NCBI GenBank assembly: GCA_020635855.1
Contig: JACJYZ010000002.1
Location: 1,302,001-1,366,000, forward strand
Direction of reading: 5' to 3'
Length of the DNA: 64,000 bases
Origin: Flavobacteriales bacterium
GTDB lineage: Bacteria > Bacteroidota > Bacteroidia > JACJYZ01
Shown: positions 1 through 9,388 of the stretch, piece by piece
Numbering within the stretch: position 1 is the stretch's first letter
Layout: each line of letters opens with the position of its first letter
Program-made: the position numbers and the translations under genes
The notes under the pieces: model-generated
What the model saw: the letters and a program-made list of their open reading frames with translations, nothing else
The model's database searches: none
Told to the model about the DNA's origin: nothing

Positions 1-1341
1 TCCCGTGACAAATACTACAATTATGTACTCGATAATGTTGACGGTGATCACGGCAAGGTGAACCTTGCCATGCCCTCTTCCATGGGCGTGAATGATCCTG
101 TGCTCGCGGGAATGATTGAAGAATACCTGAAGCTGAGCATCGAAAAGAACAACATGGTGGAAGGGGATAAAACCATGAACCCTTATTTCAAAACCATCCA
201 GGACAAAATGATGGGCCGGAGAAAAGCCCTGATGGAGTACATTCAGTACATGGTGAAAACCAATGACGTTTTGCTGGCTTCAGTGGATAGCCGCCTGAAT
301 GAGGAAAACTCAAAGATCACCCGGCTGCCGGGAACCGAAAGGGAACTGGGGGGCATCGAGCGTAAGAAAGGCCTGAATGACGAGGTCTACAAATACATGC
401 TTCGCAAAAAGGCGGATGCACAGATCGCAAGAGGCGCCAATCTCCCGGACAACGATATCCTTGAAGGTGCCAAGCTGACCCAGATGGATCCCGTGGCCCC
501 GAAAAAAGCCATTAACTACCTCGTGGCCATATTCGCCGGATTTACACTGCCGTTTTTCTTCCTGGGCATCAAAACCATACTTAATAACGCCATCCTGGAT
601 GAGCAGATGCTGCTGTCCGTAACACGTCTGACACTGATCGGACGCGTGTACCGGAAGTCAGGCCAGAAAGAACTCTCCATCCTCGAAGATTCACCGAAAT
701 CACCGGTTTCCGAATCCATTCGTTCATTGCGTACCAACGTGGAGTTTTTCGCATCCGACCAACAACATAAAGTGATTCTGTTCACCTCATCCATGTCCGG
801 AGAAGGTAAATCGTTTTGCTCGCTTAACCTGGCGCACAGCCTGTCATTGGCTAAGCGTAAAACGGTAATCATTGACTTTGACCTGAGACGTCCCAATGCT
901 TACGAACCGTTCAATAACGAACGACCCGGACTCGTCGCTTTCCTGAATGGTGACACAGATGATGTGGATGCCATCATCGCACCCACCGGTATTCCGGGTT
1001 TTGATTGTATCAGCGTAGGTGATGTGCCGGAAAACCCAGCAGAGCTGGTTGACTCGGAACGAACGCAATACCTGATCGATCAGTTGAAGGTGTCATACGA
1101 CTACGTGGTGATCGATACCGCCCCCGCCGGGTTGGTCAGTGAAACATTTGTGTTGATGAAATACAGCGACATGAAAATCATTGTCGCACGCAAGGGCGTA
1201 ACCCTGCGGTCCGGTCTTTCCAACCTGGTTGGTGAAATTAAATCCAAAGAAATGGAAGATGTCTACTGCCTGCTGAACGACGTGGATGTGACAGGAACCG
1301 TTTACGGCAGAGACAACAAATACTTTAATAAGAAAGCATAG
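1..1341 (+). CDS. Polysaccharide biosynthesis tyrosine autokinase (Wzc/BY-kinase type), 5'-truncated
   Basis: The frame is open from base 1, so the N-terminal part lies outside the window; the GTG at 58 is not a believable start. What remains is the end of the periplasmic chain-length (GNVR-type) domain, a transmembrane helix at about 517-590, and a cytoplasmic P-loop kinase domain. The kinase shows a Walker A motif SGEGKS (near 799-816), the BY-kinase Walker A' VIIDFDLRRP (near 865-894) and Walker B YVVIDTAP (near 1102-1125). BY-kinases autophosphorylate on a C-terminal tyrosine cluster and control export and chain length of capsule or exopolysaccharide. The tail here holds only a few scattered tyrosines (VYC, VYG, KYF), a modest cluster. 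Its place at the head of a polysaccharide locus fits this role. Confidence 0.9.
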   Translation, partial: SRDKYYNYVLDNVDGDHGKVNLAMPSSMGVNDPVLAGMIEEYLKLSIEKNNMVEGDKTMNPYFKTIQDKMMGRRKALMEYIQYMVKTNDVLLASVDSRLNEENSKITRLPGTERELGGIERKKGLNDEVYKYMLRKKADAQIARGANLPDNDILEGAKLTQMDPVAPKKAINYLVAIFAGFTLPFFFLGIKTILNNAILDEQMLLSVTRLTLIGRVYRKSGQKELSILEDSPKSPVSESIRSLRTNVEFFASDQQHKVILFTSSMSGEGKSFCSLNLAHSLSLAKRKTVIIDFDLRRPNAYEPFNNERPGLVAFLNGDTDDVDAIIAPTGIPGFDCISVGDVPENPAELVDSERTQYLIDQLKVSYDYVVIDTAPAGLVSETFVLMKYSDMKIIVARKGVTLRSGLSNLVGEIKSKEMEDVYCLLNDVDVTGTVYGRDNKYFNKKA

Positions 1342-1493
1342 CCTTGCTATGCCGTGTTAAGGTAAGATGTGCATGAACCCGTCGGTTGGTTCCCGTGAAG
1401 TGTCTTATAACTTAAAAGTGAAGAATCGCGAATGAAGATGTGATGGAGATGGGGGATGATCACTAAATCCCGGTACAGCATTCGCAACAGGCT

Positions 1494-2987
1494 ATGGCAA
1501 ATTCTACACATGAATTATTCGGCGCAAGACAATTTCTGTTTTCACCGGTTACCTGTGATCAACTGGAACACTGGCAGCATGTGCGGCTGGGAGGGAACCA
1601 CCTGTATGCGCATCCCCTGATCCAGGTGGATGTTGCCGGGAATGAACCAACGGATACCGAACTCGCACTTGTCGGTCACATCATAGATCCCGACCAGCCG
1701 AACCACCAGAACAAAGACATCCTCAAAGATTTCCTTTCAGGTGATACAACCGTTGACGGAATCACAAAGAAACTTTACCGCTATCCGGGGCGCTTTGTGC
1801 TGATCGTTCGCAAAGCCGATCAATGGTATGTTTTTCATGATGCATGCGGACTGAAATCCGTTTTTTATACGCGCACAAACGGTCAGCTGTATATGGCATC
1901 CCAGCCCTTGCTGCTGAAACATGTGTTGCCATTGAAGGAAGGAGAACGGTTCGATGAGTACCAGGCTTCCGTTTTCAAAAAGGCTACACTGGAACACTGG
2001 ATTCCCTGTGGAATATCGTTGTTTGAAGATGTTCAGCAATTGGTGCCCAACCACTACCTGGATGTAAGGAATTACACACAGGTGCGTTTCTGGCCCGTTC
2101 GACAGTTGCAAAGAATGGACATGCAGGAAGCGGTGGAGAAGGCGTCCGAGTTGCTGAGGAAGTCTGCAGTGGCATATCACCACAGGTTTAAACTTGCCCT
2201 GGCCCTCACGGCCGGTTTCGATTCCCGAACCATCCTGAGTGCCTGCAAGCCCGTTGCCGATGATATTTACTTCTATACCCTGCAGTACCGCAAACTGAAG
2301 AAGGGTTCGACTGAGTTGAAAGTGCCCCGGAAGATCCTCTCCGCATTCGGTTACAAACACCATGTGATCGATTGCCGCAAGGAAGTGGATCCCGGGTTTG
2401 CAGCGGTATACAATGCCAATTCGGATATGGCGCATCTGTGCGACTGGGGCGTGATCTCGCACGGCATGTCAGCAGAATACCCGTCTGACAGGGTGGCTGT
2501 GAAAGGCAACTGTGCTGAAGTTGGGCGCTGCTTTTACTATAAGCATGGTACGCACGAACCCGTGACATCTGCTTCCGATATCGTGAACAGGATTCCGCAC
2601 TGGGATAAGCTGCCATTTGTGAATGTACGCATGCATGAATGGTACGAAGAACTGACAACGTCCGATGCCCTCCATGGCTACGATATCCTGGATATGTTTT
2701 ACTGGGAACACCGAATGGGTAGCTGGCAGGCACAAAGCCAGCTCGAATCGGATATGGTATATGAATCGGCAACACCTTATAACAACCGGGAATTGCTGGA
2801 TATCATCCTGGCCGTTGATCCTGCCTTCCGAAGCAAACCCGATTTCACCTTCTTCCGCAACATCGTGATGCGATTGTGGCCGGAAGCACTGGATGTGCCC
2901 ATCAATCCGCGCTCATCTTTTCATTATTTTCGCGTGCTTAAAAATGTCCTGAAAGCCAAGCTGAAAGGCCGGGTCAATTATGAATAG
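1494..2987 (+). CDS. Asparagine-synthetase-like amidotransferase domain protein without glutaminase cysteine
   Basis: A 497-residue protein whose C-terminal half has the ATP-pyrophosphatase fold of class B asparagine synthetases. The PP-loop near residue 240 reads LTAGFDSR, where the canonical form is SGGxDS. The N-terminal half resembles a GATase-type beta sandwich (YRYPGRFVLIV, then VFHDACGLKSVFY), but it begins MANSTH and has no Cys at position 2. It therefore probably does not hydrolyse glutamine itself. Such paralogues in capsule clusters are thought to form amide bonds on sugars or amino-acid substituents; that role is inferred here. ATG 1494 follows a 152-base gap after the kinase gene, and the stop lies two bases before the flippase start. 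Confidence 0.7.
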   Translation: MANSTHELFGARQFLFSPVTCDQLEHWQHVRLGGNHLYAHPLIQVDVAGNEPTDTELALVGHIIDPDQPNHQNKDILKDFLSGDTTVDGITKKLYRYPGRFVLIVRKADQWYVFHDACGLKSVFYTRTNGQLYMASQPLLLKHVLPLKEGERFDEYQASVFKKATLEHWIPCGISLFEDVQQLVPNHYLDVRNYTQVRFWPVRQLQRMDMQEAVEKASELLRKSAVAYHHRFKLALALTAGFDSRTILSACKPVADDIYFYTLQYRKLKKGSTELKVPRKILSAFGYKHHVIDCRKEVDPGFAAVYNANSDMAHLCDWGVISHGMSAEYPSDRVAVKGNCAEVGRCFYYKHGTHEPVTSASDIVNRIPHWDKLPFVNVRMHEWYEELTTSDALHGYDILDMFYWEHRMGSWQAQSQLESDMVYESATPYNNRELLDIILAVDPAFRSKPDFTFFRNIVMRLWPEALDVPINPRSSFHYFRVLKNVLKAKLKGRVNYE

Positions 2988-2989
2988 CC

Positions 2990-4348
2990 ATGTTATCCTT
3001 CTTTAACAAATTCCTCTCCGGCACGCACGCCCGATCCGTCAAAGCGATCAAGAACATCATCAGCTCCTTCGCCATCAAAGGCGTGAGCATGGTTATCAAC
3101 ATCCTTCTTGTACCGTTGACCATTCATTATCTGAGCCCTACCAAATACGGCTTATGGCTTACCATCGGCTCCATCATGGGTTGGGTGAATTTCTTCGATA
3201 TCGGACTTGGACACGGTTTGCGAAACAAGCTGGCAGAATCTTTTGCAAAGGATGATATGAAAAAGGCGCAGTCCTACGTGAGTACAGCGTATGTTTCCAT
3301 TGCCGCGCTCAGCATGGTGGTGTTTCTGATCTTCAGCATTGCCAATCATTTCATCAACTGGTACGAGTTGCTCAATATCCCGTCCGATATTGATGAAGAC
3401 ATGCATGCCATTACCTTGCTGGTGTTCCTAATGTTTTGCATCCAGTTCATTTTGCAGCTCATTAACAGCATATTCCTGGCCAACCAACAACCGGCGCGTG
3501 TTTCCTTCAACGCCATGCTCGGTAACATTCTGATCCTGGTGGGTGTGCTTCTGCTGAAGCAGTTCGGAGACGGATCGCTTTACCAGGTGGCTTTGCTGTT
3601 CTCTACCATGCCAGTACTTGTGTTGCTGGTCATCAATCTCTTTTACTACAGAACCAGCTTCCGTGCGTACTATCCGAAATTCAGTGCCATTGATTTCAAG
3701 GCGCTCGGCGACGTGTTGAACCTGGGTGTGAAGTTTTTCATCATCCAGGTGACGATCCTGGTGTTTTATGAAATGAGCAACTTTCTTATCAGTCGCTATT
3801 TCGGACCCGGAATGGTGCCGCCATACACGGTGGCATTCCGCTATTTCGGTATCCTCACCATGGCTTTCAGCATCATCATGTCGCCATTCTGGTCGGCCTA
3901 TACCGAAGCCTATACCAAAAGGGATTTTGCATGGATCACCAAGTCTATCCGGCAGCTTTTGCGCATCTGGTTGCTTATGGTTGTCGGGGCGGTAGTTATG
4001 TTGATTTTTTCCAAGCAGATGTACTTCCTTTGGGTGAAGGATGAAGTGACGGTGGATTTCGATATTTCTTTGTTCATGATGATTTTTGTGGTGGTCACAT
4101 CATTTGGTAACATTTTTATCATGTTGCTTAACGGCATCGGAGATATACGTTTGCAGATGATCGTGAACCTGATCGGCATGGCAGCCTTTTTCCCGGTTTC
4201 CTATTTGTTTGCCGTGATGTGGGGCATGGGCGTGGCAGGTATCATCCTGGCCACCATCATTTGTAGTTTTTACGGGCCGGTGATCGCGCCCTGGCAGGTG
4301 AGGAGGATATTAAGGAATGCAGAAGCGATGCAGTCCGAAAAGCAATGA
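2990..4348 (+). CDS. Polysaccharide flippase (Wzx-like, MOP superfamily)
   Basis: A 452-residue polytopic inner-membrane protein with about twelve hydrophobic segments. The N-terminus (IKGVSMVINILLVPLTIHYL, then YGLWLTIGSI) is typical of O-antigen/teichoic-acid flippases of the MATE/MOP superfamily. Members move undecaprenyl-linked repeat units across the inner membrane. It starts two bases after the preceding stop, and its TGA overlaps the next ATG (ATGA at 4345-4348), so it is probably translationally coupled to the glycosyltransferase that follows. With a Wzy-like gene and a Wzc-like kinase in the same locus, this points to Wzx/Wzy-dependent assembly. Confidence 0.9.
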   Translation: MLSFFNKFLSGTHARSVKAIKNIISSFAIKGVSMVINILLVPLTIHYLSPTKYGLWLTIGSIMGWVNFFDIGLGHGLRNKLAESFAKDDMKKAQSYVSTAYVSIAALSMVVFLIFSIANHFINWYELLNIPSDIDEDMHAITLLVFLMFCIQFILQLINSIFLANQQPARVSFNAMLGNILILVGVLLLKQFGDGSLYQVALLFSTMPVLVLLVINLFYYRTSFRAYYPKFSAIDFKALGDVLNLGVKFFIIQVTILVFYEMSNFLISRYFGPGMVPPYTVAFRYFGILTMAFSIIMSPFWSAYTEAYTKRDFAWITKSIRQLLRIWLLMVVGAVVMLIFSKQMYFLWVKDEVTVDFDISLFMMIFVVVTSFGNIFIMLLNGIGDIRLQMIVNLIGMAAFFPVSYLFAVMWGMGVAGIILATIICSFYGPVIAPWQVRRILRNAEAMQSEKQ

Positions 4349-5277
4349 AGACAATGACGAATCAACAATTACTGACAGCCGTTATTCCTACGTTCAACCG
4401 CAAGCGGGAGCTTTCGCAGTTGCTCGGGCAGCTCAAGGCACAACAGCAGCCCGACGTGCGGTTCAATATGGTGGTAGTGGTGGATGGTTCCACCGACGGT
4501 ACCCTGGAAATGCTCCGGGATGAATACCCCGAGGTGCACGTGGTATCCGGCGACGGCAACTGGTGGTTCACACGCTCCATCAACGAGGGATGCCGCTATG
4601 CCGTTGAACAACTGAAGTCGGATATCATCCTCACCCTGAATGACGACGTTCAACTTCCGGATCATTACCTGCGCGACATCACCAAAAGTTATTTCGATGC
4701 AGGGGCAAACGTGATCATGGGATCGGCGTCGTTTTCCGTGAGTACACCCCGACTGATCACCTTTTCAGGATTCAAGAGCCAGAACCGCCTGCTGCTCAAG
4801 TACCACAAATACGTGCCCCCGTTCACATACATGGAACCGGGTGAACTTACAGGCTATGTGCCATCCATCACATTACCCACCCGTGGCGTGGTGATGCCGG
4901 CCGATGTATTGAAACGCCTGAACTATTTTGACGACAAGACATTTCCTCAATACAATTCCGATTACGATTTCGTGCTCCGTGCCGCCCGCAAAGGCGTGAA
5001 AGTGTTCGTGAGCTATGATGCATACGTGCTGGAAAACATGCAGCTGACCAGCGGCGGCAATCCCCGGCTGGTGAAGAGTTTCGGTGCCTACCTGCGCAAT
5101 ATTTTCAAAAACCGGTATTCCTCCAATTACTTCTTCAACCAGTTGAATATGTCGTGGAGATTCGGGTACAAACTGTTGTTCCCGTTTTATTTCTTCGTGG
5201 CAGTGGCTGTGATCCCGTACGTCTACATCAAGTACAAACACTCATCCCTGAATAAGGTGGTGGACGGAAAAAATTAG
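4345..5277 (+). CDS. Family 2 glycosyltransferase
   Basis: A 310-residue GT-A-fold enzyme. The N-terminus has the GT2 nucleotide-sugar motif VIPTFNRKRELS, then VVVVDGSTDGT near residue 50 and the metal-binding acidic motif LTLNDDVQLPD near residue 95. A hydrophobic stretch near the C-terminus (about 270-295) may anchor it at the membrane. It should add one sugar to the lipid-linked repeat unit; donor and acceptor cannot be read from the sequence. The start codon overlaps the flippase stop, and the next gene begins four bases after its TAG. Confidence 0.9.
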   Translation: MKTMTNQQLLTAVIPTFNRKRELSQLLGQLKAQQQPDVRFNMVVVVDGSTDGTLEMLRDEYPEVHVVSGDGNWWFTRSINEGCRYAVEQLKSDIILTLNDDVQLPDHYLRDITKSYFDAGANVIMGSASFSVSTPRLITFSGFKSQNRLLLKYHKYVPPFTYMEPGELTGYVPSITLPTRGVVMPADVLKRLNYFDDKTFPQYNSDYDFVLRAARKGVKVFVSYDAYVLENMQLTSGGNPRLVKSFGAYLRNIFKNRYSSNYFFNQLNMSWRFGYKLLFPFYFFVAVAVIPYVYIKYKHSSLNKVVDGKN

Positions 5278-5281
5278 CGCT

Positions 5282-6529
5282 ATGCTCAGAAGGATACTGG
5301 CATTACCGATGAAAGAACTTGTCAACTACGCCGCGGTGTTCGGCTTGGTTGCGGTTAGCGGTATGCCGTTCTTTTTCAAGTCGGCACTGAATTCTGTATT
5401 CCTTTGCATGTTTGTGCTGTTCGTGTTCCTGAAAAGAAGCATTCCCTTCAATCCGAAACACCTGGCCATTGTGGCAGTGTTCTTTTTCGTGGAGGTGCTG
5501 CAGGATATCTTCATCTATGACATTGCCATTGCCACTTTCATCGGAAGTTATACCCGGTTCTTTCTGGCCATTCTTACCGTTACAATTTGCGACAGGAAGT
5601 TTACCCGGTATTACGTGAACATCATTTATGTGCTTACCCTGATCGGGTTTGTGTTCTACGTGCCTTCCGTGTTATCCAATAATGTGAGGGGCTTTTTCGA
5701 AAGCAGCATATGTCCGTTTTTTCCGCCACTCGGACTGGGTACCGAAGACAACCCGTTTTATGACCATCAGCCCACGGTGATGATATACACGTTTCACCCT
5801 GTGCTGAAAGAGTTCCGCAATTCGGGTCCGTTCTGGGAACCCGGTGCATACGGGGTGTTCCTGTTGTTTGCGATCATCTTCAACGTGATCCGCACCGGAA
5901 CCCTGATCAACAAGAAAAACATCGTGTTCGCCATCGCTGTGATCACCACCATCTCTACCACGGGGTATGCGGCATTGTTCGTGATTGTTACATCCTTTTA
6001 CCTCGTGAAAGGCACAATATCCAACCGGTTGTTCATGGTGTCGATGCTGGTGCCCGTATCCATCCTCATGTTCGTAAGTTTCGATTTTCTGGGGCAGAAG
6101 GTGGAAAAGAACATGGAGCTGAAAGATGACCCAAGTTCCAGGTTCGGAAGCGCCTATGCCGACGTGCAGGACTGGGCAACCAGCCCCTTCATCGGATGGG
6201 GAAAAGGAGAGATGCGGTTTGGAGGGCGGGAGTTCACTTTTTTCAGTGATGACCAACATCGTAACAATGGGTTATCCGATCTCCTCGCAACTTACGGTAT
6301 CTTTGCATTCATTACGCTTTTGGTTAACTATTTCAGAACGCTCAAAACCATGTGCCTGTCGCACTCATTTCCTCAAGGATTCGCACCGCTGGCTTTTGCC
6401 GTGATCCTGCTACTGGGGTTCAGCCAATCGCTGTTTCAGTACCCGTTCTTCCTCAGCATCATGTTTATGCATATCATTTATAAAGACAGGCTGGGGCGTT
6501 TGGGGATGACGCCGGTGGAAGTGGAGTGA
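5282..6529 (+). CDS. O-antigen polymerase-like membrane protein (Wzy candidate)
   Basis: A 415-residue integral membrane protein with about ten to twelve hydrophobic helices. A long extracytoplasmic loop in the centre (residues ~135-195, NNVRGFFESSICPFFPPLG onward) contains the GPFWEPGAYG segment typical of O-antigen ligase/polymerase-like proteins. Wzy proteins are recognised more by topology than by sequence, so the call rests on the membrane pattern, that loop and the position between the flippase and glycosyltransferases. It would polymerise lipid-linked repeat units at the periplasmic face. The start follows the preceding stop by four bases. Confidence 0.78.
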   Translation: MLRRILALPMKELVNYAAVFGLVAVSGMPFFFKSALNSVFLCMFVLFVFLKRSIPFNPKHLAIVAVFFFVEVLQDIFIYDIAIATFIGSYTRFFLAILTVTICDRKFTRYYVNIIYVLTLIGFVFYVPSVLSNNVRGFFESSICPFFPPLGLGTEDNPFYDHQPTVMIYTFHPVLKEFRNSGPFWEPGAYGVFLLFAIIFNVIRTGTLINKKNIVFAIAVITTISTTGYAALFVIVTSFYLVKGTISNRLFMVSMLVPVSILMFVSFDFLGQKVEKNMELKDDPSSRFGSAYADVQDWATSPFIGWGKGEMRFGGREFTFFSDDQHRNNGLSDLLATYGIFAFITLLVNYFRTLKTMCLSHSFPQGFAPLAFAVILLLGFSQSLFQYPFFLSIMFMHIIYKDRLGRLGMTPVEVE

Positions 6530-6531
6530 TG

Positions 6532-6566
6532 GGAATTAGGAATTAGAAATTAGGAATTAGGAATTA
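6532..6566 (+). repeat. Heptanucleotide tandem repeat (GGAATTA)x5 upstream of a glycosyltransferase
   Basis: Five consecutive 7-bp units, GGAATTA with one GAAATTA variant, fill almost the whole 40-base gap between the polymerase-like gene and the next glycosyltransferase. They end three bases before its ATG. The same heptamer family recurs at 53662-53687. Such arrays can change copy number by replication slippage. Here this would alter the distance between upstream signals and the start codon without touching the reading frame. Confidence 0.85.
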
Positions 6567-6569
6567 GGA

Positions 6570-7418
6570 ATGAAATACTATGTGATCACACCTGCGAAGA
6601 ACGAGGAAGCCTACATCCGGCTCACACTCGACTCCATGGCTCAGCAAACATTGAAGCCTGAGAAGTGGATCATTGTGGACGACGGATCCACCGATAATAC
6701 CGGGAAGATCGTGAAGGAATATGCCGACCGCTTCCCCTGGATCGCGGTCATGACCCTCGACAATAAAGGTGAACAACGTTCCTACGGCTCAAAGGTGATC
6801 CGGGCTTTTAACAAGGGTTATGCGAATGTACCCGCCGGAGACTATGGTTTCATTGTAAAGCTGGATGCAGACCTGTCATTCCCTCCGAGCTATTTCGAAT
6901 ACATTGCCAAAGCCTTTGATGCAGATCCCAAGGTCGGCATCTGCGGTGGCATCATCGTAGAAAATGAAGGTGATTTTGATATGAAGGTGGCACGCCATCC
7001 CAGGGTGGAGGGTGCCTTGAAAGCGATCTGTAAGCCCTGCTGGGATGCGATCGGCGGATTTGTGGAAGAGAACGGTTGGGACGGACTCGACCTTCTGCAT
7101 GCCCAATACCTGGGCTGGAAGGTGGCCAACATACCCGTTCCGGTGAAGCACCACCGGCCTGAAGCGGCGGAGTATAAGTCGCTCAAATTCTTTTACAACA
7201 ACGGGATCACCCATTACCGCCAACGAAATGACGTATGGCTTACCTTGGTTCGTGGTGCTTTCATGATGAAAAAGAAGCCGTATATATCGGCAAGTATGAG
7301 CTACCTTCGGGGATATTTCGGCTCGTGGATCCGGAGAAAACCCAGGCTGGTCGACAAGGGCCTGGGGAAGTTTATCCGGACGTATCATTATCAACGCTTG
7401 TTCAGTTTTAAACGATAA
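6570..7418 (+). CDS. Family 2 glycosyltransferase
   Basis: A 282-residue GT-A enzyme. It begins MKYYVITPAKNEEAYI, has IIVDDGSTDNT near residue 35 and the acidic metal-binding motif VKLDADLSFPPSYF near residue 95. Further on, GGFVEENGWDGLDLL (near 155) provides the acceptor-side acidic residues usual in family 2. There is no membrane segment, so it is probably cytoplasmic and peripheral. It is the second glycosyltransferase of the locus and is preceded directly by the heptamer array, which could modulate its translation. Sugar specificity cannot be inferred. Confidence 0.9.
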   Translation: MKYYVITPAKNEEAYIRLTLDSMAQQTLKPEKWIIVDDGSTDNTGKIVKEYADRFPWIAVMTLDNKGEQRSYGSKVIRAFNKGYANVPAGDYGFIVKLDADLSFPPSYFEYIAKAFDADPKVGICGGIIVENEGDFDMKVARHPRVEGALKAICKPCWDAIGGFVEENGWDGLDLLHAQYLGWKVANIPVPVKHHRPEAAEYKSLKFFYNNGITHYRQRNDVWLTLVRGAFMMKKKPYISASMSYLRGYFGSWIRRKPRLVDKGLGKFIRTYHYQRLFSFKR

Positions 7419-7430
7419 ATCAACCGAGAC

Positions 7431-8285
7431 GTGCTGAGGGTATCATTGACACACGATGTGGATCGCACCAGGAAAACCTATCAATACCTGACGGGTTTTG
7501 CCAAGAGCCTTATGAAGGGGAAAATCGGCGATGCCCTGTACCACATGACGCCTCCCATCAAAAAGGAGCCGTACTGGAACATCTACGACATCGCCGCCCT
7601 GGAAGATTCCTACGGCGTGCGCTCTACCTTTTTTATGCTGGATGAAAGCATCCGCTTCAATCCTTTCAAGCCCTCCACCTTCGCCCTGGCTGTCGGTCGT
7701 TATGACCTGTTTGAACCCAAGATCCAGGAAGCCGTTCGTTACCTGGATGCCAACGGTTGGGAGATCGGGGTGCATGGTTCTTTCCTGTCTTATAACAACA
7801 AGGAGTTGCTGGGCAGGGAAAAGCAACGGCTCGAGTCTATCCTGGGGCACCCGGTGAAGGGCACCCGTCAGCACCACCTCAACATGGACGATACCACGTG
7901 GAAGATCCACGAAGAACTCGGCTTCGTGTACGATACATCCTGGGGCTCCAACTATGACATCGGTTTTGTGGATGGGAAAATCAAACCGTTCCAACCCAAC
8001 GGAACCGCATTCACCGTGTTCCCCATGGCGGTTATGGATGTGACTTTCATGCCGGCCGCAGACAAGTGGGAACAATACGAAGCCCTGCTGGATGAAGTGG
8101 ATCGCAACGATGCGGTGCTGGTGGTGAACTTCCACCACAGGGTTTACAACGATAGAGAATACCCGGGATACAAGGCTGCCTACCAACGTATCATCGAAAC
8201 GGCGCTGAAACGGAACGCGGAGTTTGCACCGCTGATCCGGTTTTACGACCATTATGCTCCCAAACAATCAAATCAACCTTCGTGA
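7431..8285 (+). CDS. NodB-fold polysaccharide deacetylase-like protein
   Basis: A 284-residue protein starting at GTG 7431 (LRVSLTHDVDRTRKTY). The HDVD motif is the variant form of the NodB metal-binding DD pair found in a deacetylase-like family common in capsule loci. The second motif reads GVHGSFLSYNN: it keeps the first histidine but lacks the second of the canonical HxxxH. A full Zn triad is therefore not evident, and activity may be altered or absent. There is no signal peptide, so it would act in the cytoplasm. The TGA overlaps the next GTG (8282-8285), indicating coupling to the DUF354 gene. Confidence 0.8.
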   Translation: MLRVSLTHDVDRTRKTYQYLTGFAKSLMKGKIGDALYHMTPPIKKEPYWNIYDIAALEDSYGVRSTFFMLDESIRFNPFKPSTFALAVGRYDLFEPKIQEAVRYLDANGWEIGVHGSFLSYNNKELLGREKQRLESILGHPVKGTRQHHLNMDDTTWKIHEELGFVYDTSWGSNYDIGFVDGKIKPFQPNGTAFTVFPMAVMDVTFMPAADKWEQYEALLDEVDRNDAVLVVNFHHRVYNDREYPGYKAAYQRIIETALKRNAEFAPLIRFYDHYAPKQSNQPS

Positions 8286-9355
8286 AAATCTTCATCGACA
8301 TAGGGCACCCGGCCCACGTGCATTATTTCAAGAACTTCATCTGGATCATGAAGGAGAAAGGGCACGAGGTGACCATATCAGCCAGGGATAAGGAAGTGGC
8401 GCTGACCCTGCTGGATTACTACGGCTTTTCTTATACGAACAGGGGGAAAGGGAAAACCGGTATCCGGGGCAAGCTTTCCTATATGCTGAAAGCCGACCGC
8501 TTCCTGATGAAAAAGGCGAAACACGAACATCTGGATGTGTTCCTGAGTTTTGCTTCGCCCTATGCCGCGCAGGTGGCATGGTTTTCTGGAAAACCGCATA
8601 TCGCATTTGATGACACCGACCACAACATGTTCGGTCACATCATGTATGTGCCCTTCACCAAGGCCATCCTTACTCCCAAGGTATACCTGAAGAACCAGGG
8701 CTCCCGGCAAATTCGTTTCGACGGGTTCATGGAGTTGTGTTCCCTGCATCCCAAAAGATTCAAACCCAATCCGGAGGCAGCTGCAGAACTAGCCGAGCTG
8801 GGCAAAGACGGCAAATACATTGTGCTTCGGTTCGTGTCCTGGCAAGCCAGTCATGATATCGGGCTCACCGGCCTGTCACTCGAAGAAAAATACAGGCTGG
8901 TGCGGGAGCTGTCGAAGTATGCCCGGGTGGTTATCTCTTCCGAAGCGGCATTGCCCGATGACCTGAAAGGCTATGCATACAGCACCCATCCCGCATACAT
9001 GCATGATGTGCTCAAAGGTGCTTCCCTGCTGGTCAGTGAGAGCCTCACCATGTCGGCGGAGGCTGTGTTCCTGGGTACGCCTTCATTGTGCATCAGCACC
9101 GCTCAGGCAGGTACCCTGGATGAAGAGGTTCGGCTGGGGCTGATTGAGATCTTCCGCAAAAGCGACGGCGTAATTGAAAGGGCGCTTGATATCGTGAAAG
9201 ATGAAGATTACAAAAGGAAATTCGAACAGAAGTCGATCGATGTGATCAAGGACAAGATTGATGTAACCGCCTTCATGGTGTGGTTCGTTGAAAACTACCC
9301 GGAAAGCTTCAAGGTCATGAAACAGGATCCGGATTATCAAAACACATTCAAATAA
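8282..9355 (+). CDS. DUF354 family protein, copy 1 (GT-B-like)
   Basis: A 357-residue protein starting at GTG 8282, with the DUF354 opening FIDIGHPAHVHYFKNFIW. The family has a glycosyltransferase-B/UDP-GlcNAc-epimerase-like fold and is frequent in archaeal and bacterial polysaccharide loci, without a firmly assigned reaction. Other visible conserved segments are AFDDTDHNMFGH (near 115), VPFTKAILTPKVY (near 127), FVSWQASHD (near 180) and a C-terminal nucleotide-binding-like stretch ESLTMSAEAVFLGTPSL (near 250). A close paralogue lies at 10386-11459 with one gene between them. The start overlaps the preceding stop. Confidence 0.85.
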   Translation: MKIFIDIGHPAHVHYFKNFIWIMKEKGHEVTISARDKEVALTLLDYYGFSYTNRGKGKTGIRGKLSYMLKADRFLMKKAKHEHLDVFLSFASPYAAQVAWFSGKPHIAFDDTDHNMFGHIMYVPFTKAILTPKVYLKNQGSRQIRFDGFMELCSLHPKRFKPNPEAAAELAELGKDGKYIVLRFVSWQASHDIGLTGLSLEEKYRLVRELSKYARVVISSEAALPDDLKGYAYSTHPAYMHDVLKGASLLVSESLTMSAEAVFLGTPSLCISTAQAGTLDEEVRLGLIEIFRKSDGVIERALDIVKDEDYKRKFEQKSIDVIKDKIDVTAFMVWFVENYPESFKVMKQDPDYQNTFK

Positions 9356-9388
9356 CCAATTAAACGCGTGTAATATTTCCTAGTGATC

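Noticed and set aside
1342..1493. Possible tRNA or small RNA in the first intergenic gap
   Set aside because: No cloverleaf, CCA end or strong hairpin could be built by eye.
1737..2462. Long minus-strand frames opposite the asparagine-synthetase-like gene (and similar ones opposite other genes)
   Set aside because: They are shadows of well-supported genes and have His/Cys-rich compositions typical of antisense frames.
6532..6566. CRISPR-like array at the GGAATTA units
   Set aside because: Units are 7 bp without spacers; no cas genes are present.
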